DNA from: Pacificibacter marinus
Lineage (GTDB): Bacteria; Pseudomonadota; Alphaproteobacteria; Rhodobacterales; Rhodobacteraceae
Direction: 5' to 3'
DNA length: 64,000 bases
NCBI RefSeq assembly: GCF_018860505.1
Contig: NZ_JAHKPU010000010.1
Location: forward strand, 1 to 64,000
A model generated the notes under the pieces. The model made no database searches and had not been told where the DNA came from. It was given only the letters and a program-made list of their open reading frames with translations. Both the position numbers and the translations under genes were made by a program. The stretch's first letter is position 1, and every line of letters begins with the position of its first letter. Below, one piece after another: positions 1-8,019 of the stretch.

Positions 1-1
1 C

Positions 2-34
2 GGGCGCGGCTGGGTCGCGCCCTTCAAAGGTTTT
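2..34 (+). terminator. Terminator of a gene left of the window
   Basis: A 7-bp GC stem (GGGCGCG at 2-8 with CGCGCCC at 16-22, loop of 7) is followed by a stretch ending in five T. It most likely ends a + strand gene lying outside the window. A second 7-bp inverted repeat (TTGTGAA at 34-40, TTCACAA at 47-53) follows directly; its role is unknown. Confidence 0.55.
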
Positions 35-103
35 TGTGAATCCGCTTTCACAAAGTCGCCAGACGTCCTAAGCATCACAATCTTCTCTATGTCAGGACAG
101 GCC

Positions 104-652
104 ATGGCGCAAAAATCCACTATTTATAAAGTCGAACTTTCCGTATCGGATATGAATCGTCACTATTATGAGACCCATAAGTTGACGATCGCCAAACATC
201 CCTCTGAGACGGATGAACGGTTGATGGTGCGCCTTTTGGCCTTTGCGTTGAATGCGCATGAAAACTTGGAAATGACCAAGGGACTGTCAACGGATGACGA
301 GCCTGATATTTGGCAAAAAAGCCTGAGCAACGAGCTTGAGTTGTGGGTGGCCTTGGGTCTGCCGAGTGAAAAAATCGTGCGGCAATCCTGCGGCAAATCC
401 GACAATGTGGTGATCTATTGTTATGGTGGTCGGACGGCTGAGGTGTGGTGGGATAAAATCAAAAACGGCACCACGCGTTTTGATAACCTTCAGGTGTTCA
501 ACCTGACGGAACAAAACACAAATGAGCTGGCTGCACTGGCAAGTCGGTCGATGAAGTTGCAAGTGAACATTCAAGATGGCGATGTGATGGTCAGTGTTGA
601 TGACAGTATTGTTTATGTCACGCCGGTTAAATGGAAAGACAGCAATCAATAG
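104..652 (+). CDS. YaeQ family protein
   Basis: The 182-residue product matches the YaeQ family in length and pattern: an N-terminal MAQKSTIYK strand, the central TDERLMVRLLAFAL helix and the late YGGR..EVWW block. YaeQ proteins are small soluble proteins with a fold related to PD-(D/E)XK nucleases; the E. coli member was linked to suppression of haemolysin expression defects, but no biochemical role is settled. An earlier in-frame ATG at 89 would add five residues, but family members begin at MA(Q)KSTIYK, so 104 is preferred. The gene stands alone, followed by a non-coding stretch and the convergent thiamine-diphosphate enzyme. Confidence 0.85.
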   Translation: MAQKSTIYKVELSVSDMNRHYYETHKLTIAKHPSETDERLMVRLLAFALNAHENLEMTKGLSTDDEPDIWQKSLSNELELWVALGLPSEKIVRQSCGKSDNVVIYCYGGRTAEVWWDKIKNGTTRFDNLQVFNLTEQNTNELAALASRSMKLQVNIQDGDVMVSVDDSIVYVTPVKWKDSNQ

Positions 653-770
653 GCCAACATGCAGGGGAGGTGCTGTTGGTTTTGGCGCATGTGATCGTCC
701 TGTTTGCCCATCGTCTGGTTTGTGTGGACGGGCTTGAGGATGGTCTGTGCAATGATCGCTCTATGACATT

Positions 771-804
771 AAGGCCATGCACGCGCGATGGAATGCATGG
801 CCTT
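771..804. terminator. Long perfect inverted repeat between convergent genes
   Basis: Two 11-base arms (AAGGCCATGCA at 771-781, TGCATGGCCTT at 794-804) pair perfectly around a 12-base loop. It lies between the convergent yaeQ-like gene and the thiamine-diphosphate enzyme, where a shared terminator is expected. There is no T run on either side, so termination is an inference from position and stem strength. Confidence 0.4.
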
Positions 805-856
805 GGACATTTGAGCGCCTTGTCATCGATTGCGCGATGGAAAGATGGATTTCGCT

Positions 857-2509
857 TTAGGTGTCAATCTGTTCGAGTTTAGCCATAGGGCTGAGAGCAT
901 TGGGATCTATGCGCATGTCAATGATCGCGGGTTTACCTGATGCGCGGGCTGCGGCCAAAGCTGCCTCGAATTCTGCATCCGTTTCAACCACAGCGCCAAA
1001 GGCGTCATAGCACTCTGCAAACGCTGCGAAGTACGGGTTTTGAAGGTTCGTGCCACTGGGACGTTTGGGGAATTTCTTTTGCTGGTGCAATCGAATGGTT
1101 CCGTACATGCCATTGTTCGAAATCAACACGATAATGTTGGCATTGTTCTCACAAGCGACACCAAATTCCTGCATGCTCATTTGAAAACAGCCATCCCCAG
1201 CCAAGCATATGACTTCTTGATCGGGGCGTTCAATTTTGGCTGCGACTGCGGCGGGCAATCCGTATCCCATTGATCCGCTGGTCGGGGCCAGTTGTGTGCC
1301 GTGATCGCGGTAGCGGTAATAGCGGTGCAGCCAAGCCGAATAATTGCCTGCGCCATTGGTGATGATGGCATTATCAGGCAGCACGTTATTAAGGTGTGCG
1401 ATAACGTTTTCCATTTTCAACGCGCCAGGTGTTTCCACGGGCTGTTGCCATGTTTCAAAGTTGCTGCGCGCTGTGTCAGTCCAATCGCGTCGAGGGGCAG
1501 GCTTAGACGCCTTTAACTGTGCTGAGACCTGTTGGATAAGCGCGCCCGCATCCGCAGTGACGGCAAGTGTCGGGTGATACACGCGGCCAAATTCGTTGGG
1601 GTCAAGATGCACATGCACCAGTTTTTGTTTGGAAACAGGGCTTTCCAACAAAGTATAGCCACTGGTTGTCATCTCACCAAGGCGCGCGCCTAGACTGAAA
1701 ATCACATCTGCATCGCGCACGCATTGCGCCAGTTTTGGATTGATGCCGATACCAACATCGCCAATATAATTGGCGTGACGATTGTCTAGATAGTCTTGGC
1801 AGCGAAACGAGGCCGCGACGGGCAGGTCGAGCGTTTCCGCGACATGTGCCATAGCTTTTGCTGCCGCAGGGGACCAATTGCGCCCGCCAAGCAACACCAA
1901 AGGGCGCTCCGCTTTTCGCATAGCAGAAACAATAGCTTCAACATCGGCTTGATTGGCTTGTGCGGACGGCAATGTCGCGCGTGGCGTCGCAACGGCGTCG
2001 CAGGCGGATGACAGCATGTCTTCGGGCAGGGCCAAAACCACAGGGCCAGGGCGGCCTGATTGGGCGGTTTGGAATGCACGGTTCACATACTCAGGAATAC
2101 GGTCAACGCGATCAATTTCTGCAACCCATTTTGCCAAAGGGCCGAACATGGCGCGGTAATCAACTTCTTGAAAGGCTTCGCGGTCGCGTTGGTCACTGGC
2201 GACTTGGCCGACGAACAAGATCATCGGCGTCGAATCTTGGAACGCAATGTGCACGCCCGCCGAAGCATTCGTCGCACCAGGGCCACGGGTCACAAAAGCG
2301 ACTCCGGGTGTGCCGTTCAACTTGCCGCAAGCCTCGGCCATCATTGCAGCGCCACCTTCATGGCGAGTCACGATATTGGAGATACCTGCATCATACAGAC
2401 CGTCCAGCGCGGCAAGAAAGCTTTCTCCCGGAACACTATAGACTCGCTTTACGCCTTGTTGTTCCAGCGCTTCGACAAGCACTTTCCCACCATGTTTGAA
2501 TTGTCCCAT
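857..2509 (-). CDS. Thiamine-diphosphate-dependent enzyme (acetolactate synthase-like)
   Basis: The 550-residue protein has the three-domain plan of acetolactate synthase/benzoylformate decarboxylase relatives: N-terminal PYR domain with the catalytic glutamate in RHEGGAA (E51), a central domain, and a C-terminal PP domain with the ThDP/Mg motif GDG at 438-440 followed by NN near 467. Such enzymes decarboxylate 2-keto acids or ligate the resulting aldehydes; the substrate cannot be read from sequence. A biosynthetic acetolactate synthase is unlikely because no ilvN lies next to it and it sits in a transporter/regulator cluster. It is probably co-transcribed with the upstream GntR regulator (35-bp gap). 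The start has an AAGGAGAGGG ribosome site. Confidence 0.85.
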   Translation of the reverse strand: MGQFKHGGKVLVEALEQQGVKRVYSVPGESFLAALDGLYDAGISNIVTRHEGGAAMMAEACGKLNGTPGVAFVTRGPGATNASAGVHIAFQDSTPMILFVGQVASDQRDREAFQEVDYRAMFGPLAKWVAEIDRVDRIPEYVNRAFQTAQSGRPGPVVLALPEDMLSSACDAVATPRATLPSAQANQADVEAIVSAMRKAERPLVLLGGRNWSPAAAKAMAHVAETLDLPVAASFRCQDYLDNRHANYIGDVGIGINPKLAQCVRDADVIFSLGARLGEMTTSGYTLLESPVSKQKLVHVHLDPNEFGRVYHPTLAVTADAGALIQQVSAQLKASKPAPRRDWTDTARSNFETWQQPVETPGALKMENVIAHLNNVLPDNAIITNGAGNYSAWLHRYYRYRDHGTQLAPTSGSMGYGLPAAVAAKIERPDQEVICLAGDGCFQMSMQEFGVACENNANIIVLISNNGMYGTIRLHQQKKFPKRPSGTNLQNPYFAAFAECYDAFGAVVETDAEFEAALAAARASGKPAIIDMRIDPNALSPMAKLEQIDT

Positions 2510-2544
2510 GAGACCCTCTCCTTGAATTGATATACGCAGTCGGG

Positions 2545-3285
2545 CTAGGCAAAATCTTTGCGCGCAGCCAAACTGTCAGAGGCGTTGGAGAACCGCTTGC
2601 GGGTCGCAACCCGTGCGGTTTCTGGCGCCTGATCTCTAATTGCGGCCACGACGGCCTTGTGTTCCAAAATAACGTTCGGTTCGAACTCGCAGGCTGCCGC
2701 ATTTTTTAAAAACGCGGAGCGCAGATAATTCTGTATATTCATTTCGATCATGTTGACCACGTCACAAAAGTATTCGTTTTCAGAGGCTTCAGTGATCAGT
2801 TGGTACAGGCGCAACTCGGCCTCGACACGTTCTTCGAGTGCTGTTTCAGGCCCTTTATCGTTCGCATCCAGAAGTTCTTGCAACACGGCCTCGATCACTT
2901 CCATCTGCGCATCAGTGCGCAGTTCAGCAGCCAATGCGGCTGCACCTGATTGCACAGAGGTACGCAGTTGCAGCAGCTTGATGATTTCGCGGCGCTTCTC
3001 GAAACACGCTGGGCTGATGCGGAACGATGTGCGTTCTTCGCGGTTGGCCACAAAAGCGCCGACACCACGACGCGAATCAACGACGCCATCAAATTTCAAC
3101 AGCGAAATCGCTTCACGTACGACCGTGCGCGCGACGTTGAAGTTCGCAGACATCTCGGCCTCGCTGGGCAATTTGTCCCCAGGCTTGAGCGCGCCACTTG
3201 TTATGGCTGACATAATAGATTGTGCCACTTCGTCGGGCAGACGGCGTGGGCGTGCGATGGCGTCGAATAAGGTCGATTTTTGCAT
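2545..3285 (-). CDS. GntR family regulator, FadR/FCD subfamily
   Basis: The 246-residue protein has a winged helix-turn-helix at about 12-80 (DEVAQSIMSAI..LKPGDKLPSEAEMS..VVREAISLL) and an all-helical FCD ligand domain from about 95 to 225. Members bind small organic acids and usually repress adjacent catabolic genes. It is divergent from the dehydrogenase-TRAP operon, and a 13-bp perfect palindrome (3370-3382) of the type FCD regulators bind lies between them. It probably controls both arms, including the thiamine-diphosphate enzyme just downstream. The inducer is unknown. Confidence 0.9.
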   Translation of the reverse strand: MQKSTLFDAIARPRRLPDEVAQSIMSAITSGALKPGDKLPSEAEMSANFNVARTVVREAISLLKFDGVVDSRRGVGAFVANREERTSFRISPACFEKRREIIKLLQLRTSVQSGAAALAAELRTDAQMEVIEAVLQELLDANDKGPETALEERVEAELRLYQLITEASENEYFCDVVNMIEMNIQNYLRSAFLKNAAACEFEPNVILEHKAVVAAIRDQAPETARVATRKRFSNASDSLAARKDFA

Positions 3286-3369
3286 AACTGTTCCTGATGG
3301 GCTTCAAGCTAACTTGATTATGTTTACGACTTGGAAGTGCCATATGCAAATCTGTAAATCATAAAACAG

Positions 3370-3398
3370 GTTGTCAGACAACTGCTAATCTGTATTCT
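3370..3398 (+). promoter_or_regulatory. Probable GntR operator overlapping a promoter
   Basis: GTTGTC-A-GACAAC at 3370-3382 is a perfect 13-bp palindrome of the TTGTC..GACAA type bound by FCD-class GntR regulators. Its left part (TTGTCA, 3371-3376) can serve as a -35 box, with TATTCT at 3393-3398 as a -10 at 16-base spacing, so binding would block transcription of the dehydrogenase-TRAP operon. The palindrome is seen directly; the promoter assignment is inference. Confidence 0.6.
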
Positions 3399-3420
3399 GC
3401 AACTCAACGGAGGGATTCGC

Positions 3421-4317
3421 ATGACTAAGAAAATTGCATTTGTCGGCTTGGGCGGAATGGGCGGCGGTGTCGTCAAGAATATCGCCCTTAAAGGGGGCGA
3501 TGTAACTGCGCTCGATTTGGACGCTGAAAAGATCAAAGTGGCCGAAGGTTTCGGCGCTAAACGCGGCACAACGCCTGTAGAAATGGCAGCGGATTGCGAC
3601 GTCTTCGCTGTCTGTATTTCCACGGCGGAAGCGGTGCAAAAAATGGCGCTCGGTACGGGCGGCGTTCTGGATCACATGAAAAAAGGTGCGATTTTTCTCG
3701 ACCATACGACCGTTTCGGTGGCGCATGTCGATAAAATGCGTGCGGAATGTGATGCGCGGGGCCTGCGTTATTGCGAAGGTCCAATGACGCGCACACCGAT
3801 TCACGCAGACTTAGGTCAGGTGAATATTTTGTTCGGTGGCGATGAAGATTTGCTGGAAGAACTGCGTCCAACCTTTGATTGCTACGCCGAGAATATATTC
3901 CATGTTGGCCCAGCGGGTCATGCGATCCGATTGAAATTGATCCACAACTTCATCGCCTTCGCCAATGTTGCAGCCTTCTGTGAAGGCTTCGCTTTGGCGG
4001 CGCGTGAAGGCTTGGATATGTCGAAAGTGATCAGCATCATTTCAGCTGCGGGAGGCAAGTCTGGGATGATGGATTTATATGGGGAAAAGACCCTACAACG
4101 GGACTTTACCCCCCATATGTCGCTCGCAAATGCCCAGAAGGACGTCCGGTATTACACCGAATGGCTTGGGGATGCGGGACTGCCCGGCTTTATGGCTGAC
4201 TCTGTGCATCAAACCTACGCGCTGGCCTCGATTATGGGGCATGGCGAAGAGGGCTGCACGGCTGTCATCAAAGCCTATGAAGAACTGACGGGGGTCGTTG
4301 CTCGATTAGAGGACTGA
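3421..4317 (+). CDS. Beta-hydroxyacid dehydrogenase family NAD(P)-dependent reductase
   Basis: The 298-residue protein is of the 3-hydroxyisobutyrate/tartronate-semialdehyde/sulfolactaldehyde reductase family. The dinucleotide motif GLGGMG is at 9-14 and the catalytic Lys and downstream Asn of K-x3-N are K172 and N176. The substrate loop, normally D-x-P-V-S-G-G, here reads EGPMTRTP (119-126). An Arg-Thr in that loop recalls the YihU/sulfolactaldehyde reductase branch rather than true 3-hydroxyisobutyrate dehydrogenase, hinting at a substrate with a sulfonate or carboxylate end group; this is inference. It leads the operon with the TRAP genes. GGAGGG precedes the start. Confidence 0.8.
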   Translation: MTKKIAFVGLGGMGGGVVKNIALKGGDVTALDLDAEKIKVAEGFGAKRGTTPVEMAADCDVFAVCISTAEAVQKMALGTGGVLDHMKKGAIFLDHTTVSVAHVDKMRAECDARGLRYCEGPMTRTPIHADLGQVNILFGGDEDLLEELRPTFDCYAENIFHVGPAGHAIRLKLIHNFIAFANVAAFCEGFALAAREGLDMSKVISIISAAGGKSGMMDLYGEKTLQRDFTPHMSLANAQKDVRYYTEWLGDAGLPGFMADSVHQTYALASIMGHGEEGCTAVIKAYEELTGVVARLED

Positions 4318-4348
4318 GCCCCAAATAACAGCATCTATGGAGGATAAC

Positions 4349-5323
4349 ATGCTGACGAAAACAACATTTATGACAGGGTTGGCGCTTGCCGCTGGACTGA
4401 GTTCTGCGAGTGCACAAGATGTGACATTGCGCTTGGCGCATTTCGCGGCTGAGACGCATCCAGGCCACCTTGCGGCGGTCCAATTTGCTGAAAACGTCAG
4501 CGCGCGCACCGGAGGCGCGGTTGAGATTGAGCTGTTCCCAGCCAACCAACTGGGCTCACCGCCTGAGCAACTTGAACAAACCATTCTTGGCGCTGTTGAT
4601 ATGACGCTGCCAACGCATGGCGGGCTGGATAAATATGATCGCGCCTTCGGCACAGCGATGACGCCTTTTGCCTTTAGCAGCTACGAGCATGCGCATGAGG
4701 TTCTTGATGGTGATTTCACCGATTGGGTTGCGCCTAAGCTAGAAGCGCAGGGGCTCGTGATGTTGTCTCATTGGGAATACGGTTTCCGCAACATCACCAA
4801 CTCGATCAAGCCGATCAATACGCCTGATGATGTTGTTGGCTTGAAATTGCGCACGCCGCCTGAGTTGCAGATCGTCGCCGCTATGGAAGGCCTTGGCGCG
4901 TCCACAACGCAGATCGCGTTTCCTGAGCTGCCTAATGCGCTGAACCAAGGTGTCGTTCAAGGCCAAGAAAACCCTGTCGGCGTGATTTACCATTACAACC
5001 TTAACGATTTCCAAGAACATATGGCCATGACGCGTCACGTTTACAACGCGATGGTCCATGTCGTGAACAAAGATAAATGGGATGCGCTGACACCAAACCA
5101 ACAGCGCATTATCCGTGAAGAAAGTGCTGCTGCTGGGGCAATGATGCGCGAAGCTGTTCAAGCGCAAGAAGCCGAAGAAGTTGCAGGCCTGATTGAACGC
5201 GGCATGAAGGTGACGACCCCTGATCTTGCGCCTTTTGCGGCGAAGATGGGCGATGCACGGGCGCGTGTTGCTGAATACAGCGGTCAAGACAACATGGATA
5301 CCTTCCTCGGCTTCCTTGAGTAA
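4349..5323 (+). CDS. dctP: TRAP transporter solute-binding protein (DctP)
   Basis: The 324-residue protein is a DctP-type periplasmic binding subunit. It has a Sec signal peptide (hydrophobic TGLALAAGL, cleavage probably after ASA), then the family pattern VTLRLAHF, the conserved ligand arginine in GLKLRTPPELQ, and a QGVVQGQENP block. It captures an organic anion and delivers it to the DctM/DctQ membrane subunits. GGAGG directly upstream places the start at 4349 rather than the in-frame ATG at 4337, which lies on the ribosome site. A 132-bp gap containing a long hairpin separates it from the permease genes. Confidence 0.88.
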   Translation: MLTKTTFMTGLALAAGLSSASAQDVTLRLAHFAAETHPGHLAAVQFAENVSARTGGAVEIELFPANQLGSPPEQLEQTILGAVDMTLPTHGGLDKYDRAFGTAMTPFAFSSYEHAHEVLDGDFTDWVAPKLEAQGLVMLSHWEYGFRNITNSIKPINTPDDVVGLKLRTPPELQIVAAMEGLGASTTQIAFPELPNALNQGVVQGQENPVGVIYHYNLNDFQEHMAMTRHVYNAMVHVVNKDKWDALTPNQQRIIREESAAAGAMMREAVQAQEAEEVAGLIERGMKVTTPDLAPFAAKMGDARARVAEYSGQDNMDTFLGFLE

Positions 5324-5342
5324 GTTCGACTTCTACCCATAT

Positions 5343-5388
5343 CGAGACGTCCTTGCGCCACCAACATATAGCGTGAGGACGCATCTCG
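5343..5388 (+). promoter_or_regulatory. Intra-operon hairpin between dctP and dctM
   Basis: CGAGACGTCCT (5343-5353) pairs with AGGACG-CA-TCTCG (5376-5388), giving an 11-bp stem interrupted by a two-base bulge. No T run follows, so it is not a simple terminator. Hairpins in this position commonly protect the 3' end of the binding-protein mRNA or attenuate read-through, letting the binding protein be made in excess; that role is inferred here. Confidence 0.45.
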
Positions 5389-5455
5389 GGATCACGTACT
5401 CGGAACGCATCTGGGCGGATTTCGCCTCGTGCCTTCCAACTTTCACGGATAAAAT

Positions 5456-6745
5456 ATGACAACTTTTCTTATCCTAGGTGCTTTGATCGCGCTCATCATT
5501 TTTGGTGTTCCGATCGCACTTGCCCTCGGCATCACGGCCGTTGGTTTCTACGCCTTGCAGGGCGATTTCTTTATCCTGACGATGGTCCCGCAACGTATGT
5601 TTTCGGCCACGACAGGCTTCACCTTGCTGGCCATTCCGTTTTTCATTCTCGCAGGCAATTTGATGAACACTGGCGGTATCACCAAACGGATTTTCCGCTT
5701 TGCTGATGCCTGCGTCGGCCATATCCGTGGCGGTCTCGGGCAGGTCAATGTGCTGGCCTCTTTGTTCTTTTCGGGCATGTCCGGTGCTGCTGTGGCCGAT
5801 GCCGCAGGACTTGGACAAGTCGAGCTGCAAGCCATGAATGATCGCGGTTATGACCGTGATTTTTCGGCTGCGATCACCGCAGCCTCATCAACCATCGGAC
5901 CTGTGTTTCCGCCTTCAATTCCCTTTGTGTTGTATTCGTCCATCACGGGCGTTTCTGTCGCAAAGCTCTTTCTTGCAGGTGTCGTGCCTGGGGTGCTTAT
6001 GGCTATCGCGTTGATGGTCGCCGTCTATATTGTTGCGCGCGTTCATAAAATGCCACGCCGCGATCATATTGATTGGAAAGAGATTCTCACCAGTGGTCTC
6101 GACAGCGCGCTGTCGTTGTTCACGCCTGTTATCATTATCGCGGGCATCTTCGGCGGTATTTTCACCCCGACCGAAGCGGGGGCGGTTGCTTCGGCCTATG
6201 CGCTGGTGTTGTCGATGCTTGTTTACCGCGAAGTCAAACCACGCGATCTGCCCAAGATCGTCTGGGAAAGTCTGATCCACACGATCCGTGTGATGTTTGT
6301 GATCGCGGCGGCTGGATTCTTTGGATGGTTGCTTATTCAACAGCGCATTCCGAACCAACTTGTTGAGGCAATGCTGGGGCTCTCTGACAGCCCTGCTGTG
6401 ATCCTCGCGATCATCGTCTTCATCTTGCTGGTACTGGGGATGTTCCTTGAGGGCATCGCGGTCATCGTTCTGACTGTGCCGCTGTTTTTGCCCATCGTCA
6501 CACAGATCGGTATTGATCCGGTACAGTTTGGCGTGATCATGATCATGTGCTCTATGGTCGGTCTTTTGACGCCCCCCGTAGGCATGGTCTTGTTCGCAGT
6601 CGGGTCTATCGCTGGCATTTCAGTGGGCCGATTGTCAAAGGCGTTGATGCCTTATCTCTTTGGTCTGTGCTTGGTTCTGCTGGGCGTTGTGACGATTCCT
6701 GCGCTATCTGTTTGGCTGCCCAATCTTGTTTTGGGAGGCAATTGA
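5456..6745 (+). CDS. dctM: TRAP transporter large permease (DctM)
   Basis: The 429-residue protein is hydrophobic throughout, with about 12 membrane segments and the DctM hallmarks: IPFFILAGNLM, the GMSGAAVADAAGLG loop, TAASSTIGPVFPPSIP, and FTPTEAGAVASAYAL. It forms the sodium-coupled transport channel in the inner membrane for the ligand bound by DctP. In most TRAP operons the small subunit precedes the large one; here the order is P-M-Q. The stop overlaps the dctQ start. The ribosome site is weak. Confidence 0.9.
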   Translation: MTTFLILGALIALIIFGVPIALALGITAVGFYALQGDFFILTMVPQRMFSATTGFTLLAIPFFILAGNLMNTGGITKRIFRFADACVGHIRGGLGQVNVLASLFFSGMSGAAVADAAGLGQVELQAMNDRGYDRDFSAAITAASSTIGPVFPPSIPFVLYSSITGVSVAKLFLAGVVPGVLMAIALMVAVYIVARVHKMPRRDHIDWKEILTSGLDSALSLFTPVIIIAGIFGGIFTPTEAGAVASAYALVLSMLVYREVKPRDLPKIVWESLIHTIRVMFVIAAAGFFGWLLIQQRIPNQLVEAMLGLSDSPAVILAIIVFILLVLGMFLEGIAVIVLTVPLFLPIVTQIGIDPVQFGVIMIMCSMVGLLTPPVGMVLFAVGSIAGISVGRLSKALMPYLFGLCLVLLGVVTIPALSVWLPNLVLGGN

Positions 6746-7233
6746 TGAAACGTCTTGAAACACTCACCGAGGCCACGCTGCGTTTTATTGCATCGCTGTC
6801 TTTGGTCGTCTTGTTCGTGCTTATCTTAGCCAATGTTGTGGCACGCAGTTTCGATCTGGGTGGCTTTGCTTGGTTCGATGAAATTGTGCGCGGTAGCTTT
6901 GCCTATATGGTGTTCTTTGGCTCGGCTGCTTTGTGGATCAAGCGCGATCATTTTCAGGTTGATTGGCTGGAACTTATGCTGCCAGCCGGTAAAGCCCGCT
7001 GGGTTTTACGCAGTATCGTTGCGATTTTATGTGCTGGATTTCTGGCCGTAATGACGTGGTATGGCTGGGTTTTGTTCAACAAAGCCACGGCACTCACTCC
7101 GATCTTGCAAATCCCCGAACGGGGGTTTTACGCCGCCATCCCAATTTCGGGAGCAGTCATGTTGCTGCACACCATCGCCAGCTTGATTGGCGAAACAAAA
7201 CACACATTCTTTTCAGGAGACCCATCGAAATGA
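6745..7233 (+). CDS. dctQ: TRAP transporter small permease (DctQ)
   Basis: The 162-residue product has four hydrophobic segments (about 13-33, 48-68, 88-108, 128-150) and the DctQ pattern of WFDEIVRGSFAYMVFFGSAALWIKRDHF. It is the small membrane subunit of the TRAP transporter, partnering DctM. ATG at 6745 overlaps the dctM stop by one base and has a GGGAGG ribosome site inside dctM, indicating translational coupling. The reading frame is open further upstream, but that part is dctM sequence in another frame. Confidence 0.85.
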   Translation: MKRLETLTEATLRFIASLSLVVLFVLILANVVARSFDLGGFAWFDEIVRGSFAYMVFFGSAALWIKRDHFQVDWLELMLPAGKARWVLRSIVAILCAGFLAVMTWYGWVLFNKATALTPILQIPERGFYAAIPISGAVMLLHTIASLIGETKHTFFSGDPSK

Positions 7234-7562
7234 TTTACGATCACCGCACTTACACCTGTCGCCCCGGCACGATTAAAAAACATATGAAGCTGTACGAAGA
7301 GTTTGGCTGGGCCCCGCAAAGCAAGCATCTTGGGCAGCCGGTCGTTTACGGCGCGACTGAGACAGGCGATGTGAATTCATATGTTCATATCTGGATCTAT
7401 AAAGATGCCGCTGACCGTGCCGCAAAGCGCGCTGCGATGGCTGCGGATCCTGATTGGCAAGTGTTTCTCAAAAAATCCGCTGAGGCCGGAAACCTTGTGT
7501 CTCAGGTGAACAAGATTTTGATTCCGGCCCCGTTCTTCGAGCCTCCAACGCAGCCGGAGTAA
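7230..7562 (+). CDS. NIPSNAP family protein
   Basis: The 110-residue protein starts MIYDHRTYTCRPGT and has the short ferredoxin-like alpha/beta pattern of NIPSNAP (dimeric alpha-beta barrel) proteins, including the HIWIYKDAADRAAKRAAM and DPDWQVF blocks. These proteins are small, soluble and of unsettled function in bacteria; they recur beside catabolic and transporter genes. Its ATG overlaps the dctQ stop (ATGA), so it is the last gene of the operon. It may be an accessory protein or small enzyme for the imported substrate; this is inference. Confidence 0.82.
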   Translation: MIYDHRTYTCRPGTIKKHMKLYEEFGWAPQSKHLGQPVVYGATETGDVNSYVHIWIYKDAADRAAKRAAMAADPDWQVFLKKSAEAGNLVSQVNKILIPAPFFEPPTQPE

Positions 7563-7569
7563 AAGACGA

Positions 7570-7785
7570 TCAGTCGGCGAGTGCAATGTGTTCAACATTG
7601 GGGTTTTGCGTTAACGCAAATAGCGTTTTTGTCTCTTCCTCATTTTGGGCCCATTGTAGCGACGCCAGTGCGGAGTTCATCGCGTCTTCACGCGCCATTG
7701 CAGGGTATCTTGATGCTGATGTGTGCGCGGGCGAAGTCGAAGACTTAAGATTTCCGAACGCCGTTTGAAACTGCTTTAAATCCAT
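7570..7785 (-). CDS. Small hypothetical protein
   Basis: A 71-residue frame starting MDLKQFQTAFGNL is open on the minus strand, polar, with no membrane segment and an acidic C-terminal half (NEEETKTLFALTQNPN). The frame extends upstream to 7971, with another ATG at 7830, but the extension would cross the promoter region of the divergent exported-protein gene. I do not recognise the family. No strong ribosome site is visible, so the start is uncertain. Confidence 0.4.
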   Translation of the reverse strand: MDLKQFQTAFGNLKSSTSPAHTSASRYPAMAREDAMNSALASLQWAQNEEETKTLFALTQNPNVEHIALAD

Positions 7786-8019
7786 TGGGTCGCCCGACCC
7801 GATGGATTTTTGCGTGGTTCTGAGGGGCATATGAATGGCATTTGGCGTGCCATAATCGTGACGCTTGAATCCAAAGAGCAAGGTGCTGCAGAACTGCAAC
7901 GCCTTAAAGTGGTCAATACTTGTGACGTAATCGTGCCCAATTCTCGGCAATCTATAGGGACTGTTAACCAAACTGATCTAACTTCGATAAAGATAGCTGC
8001 CCCTCAAGGAAACCTCGTT

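Noticed and set aside
631-882. 83-codon + strand frame after the yaeQ-like gene
   Set aside because: It overlaps the yaeQ-like stop and the convergent gene, contains the inverted repeat, and its product has no protein-like pattern.
1960-2499. 179-codon frame opposite the ThDP enzyme
   Set aside because: Arginine-rich shadow fully inside a well-supported gene.
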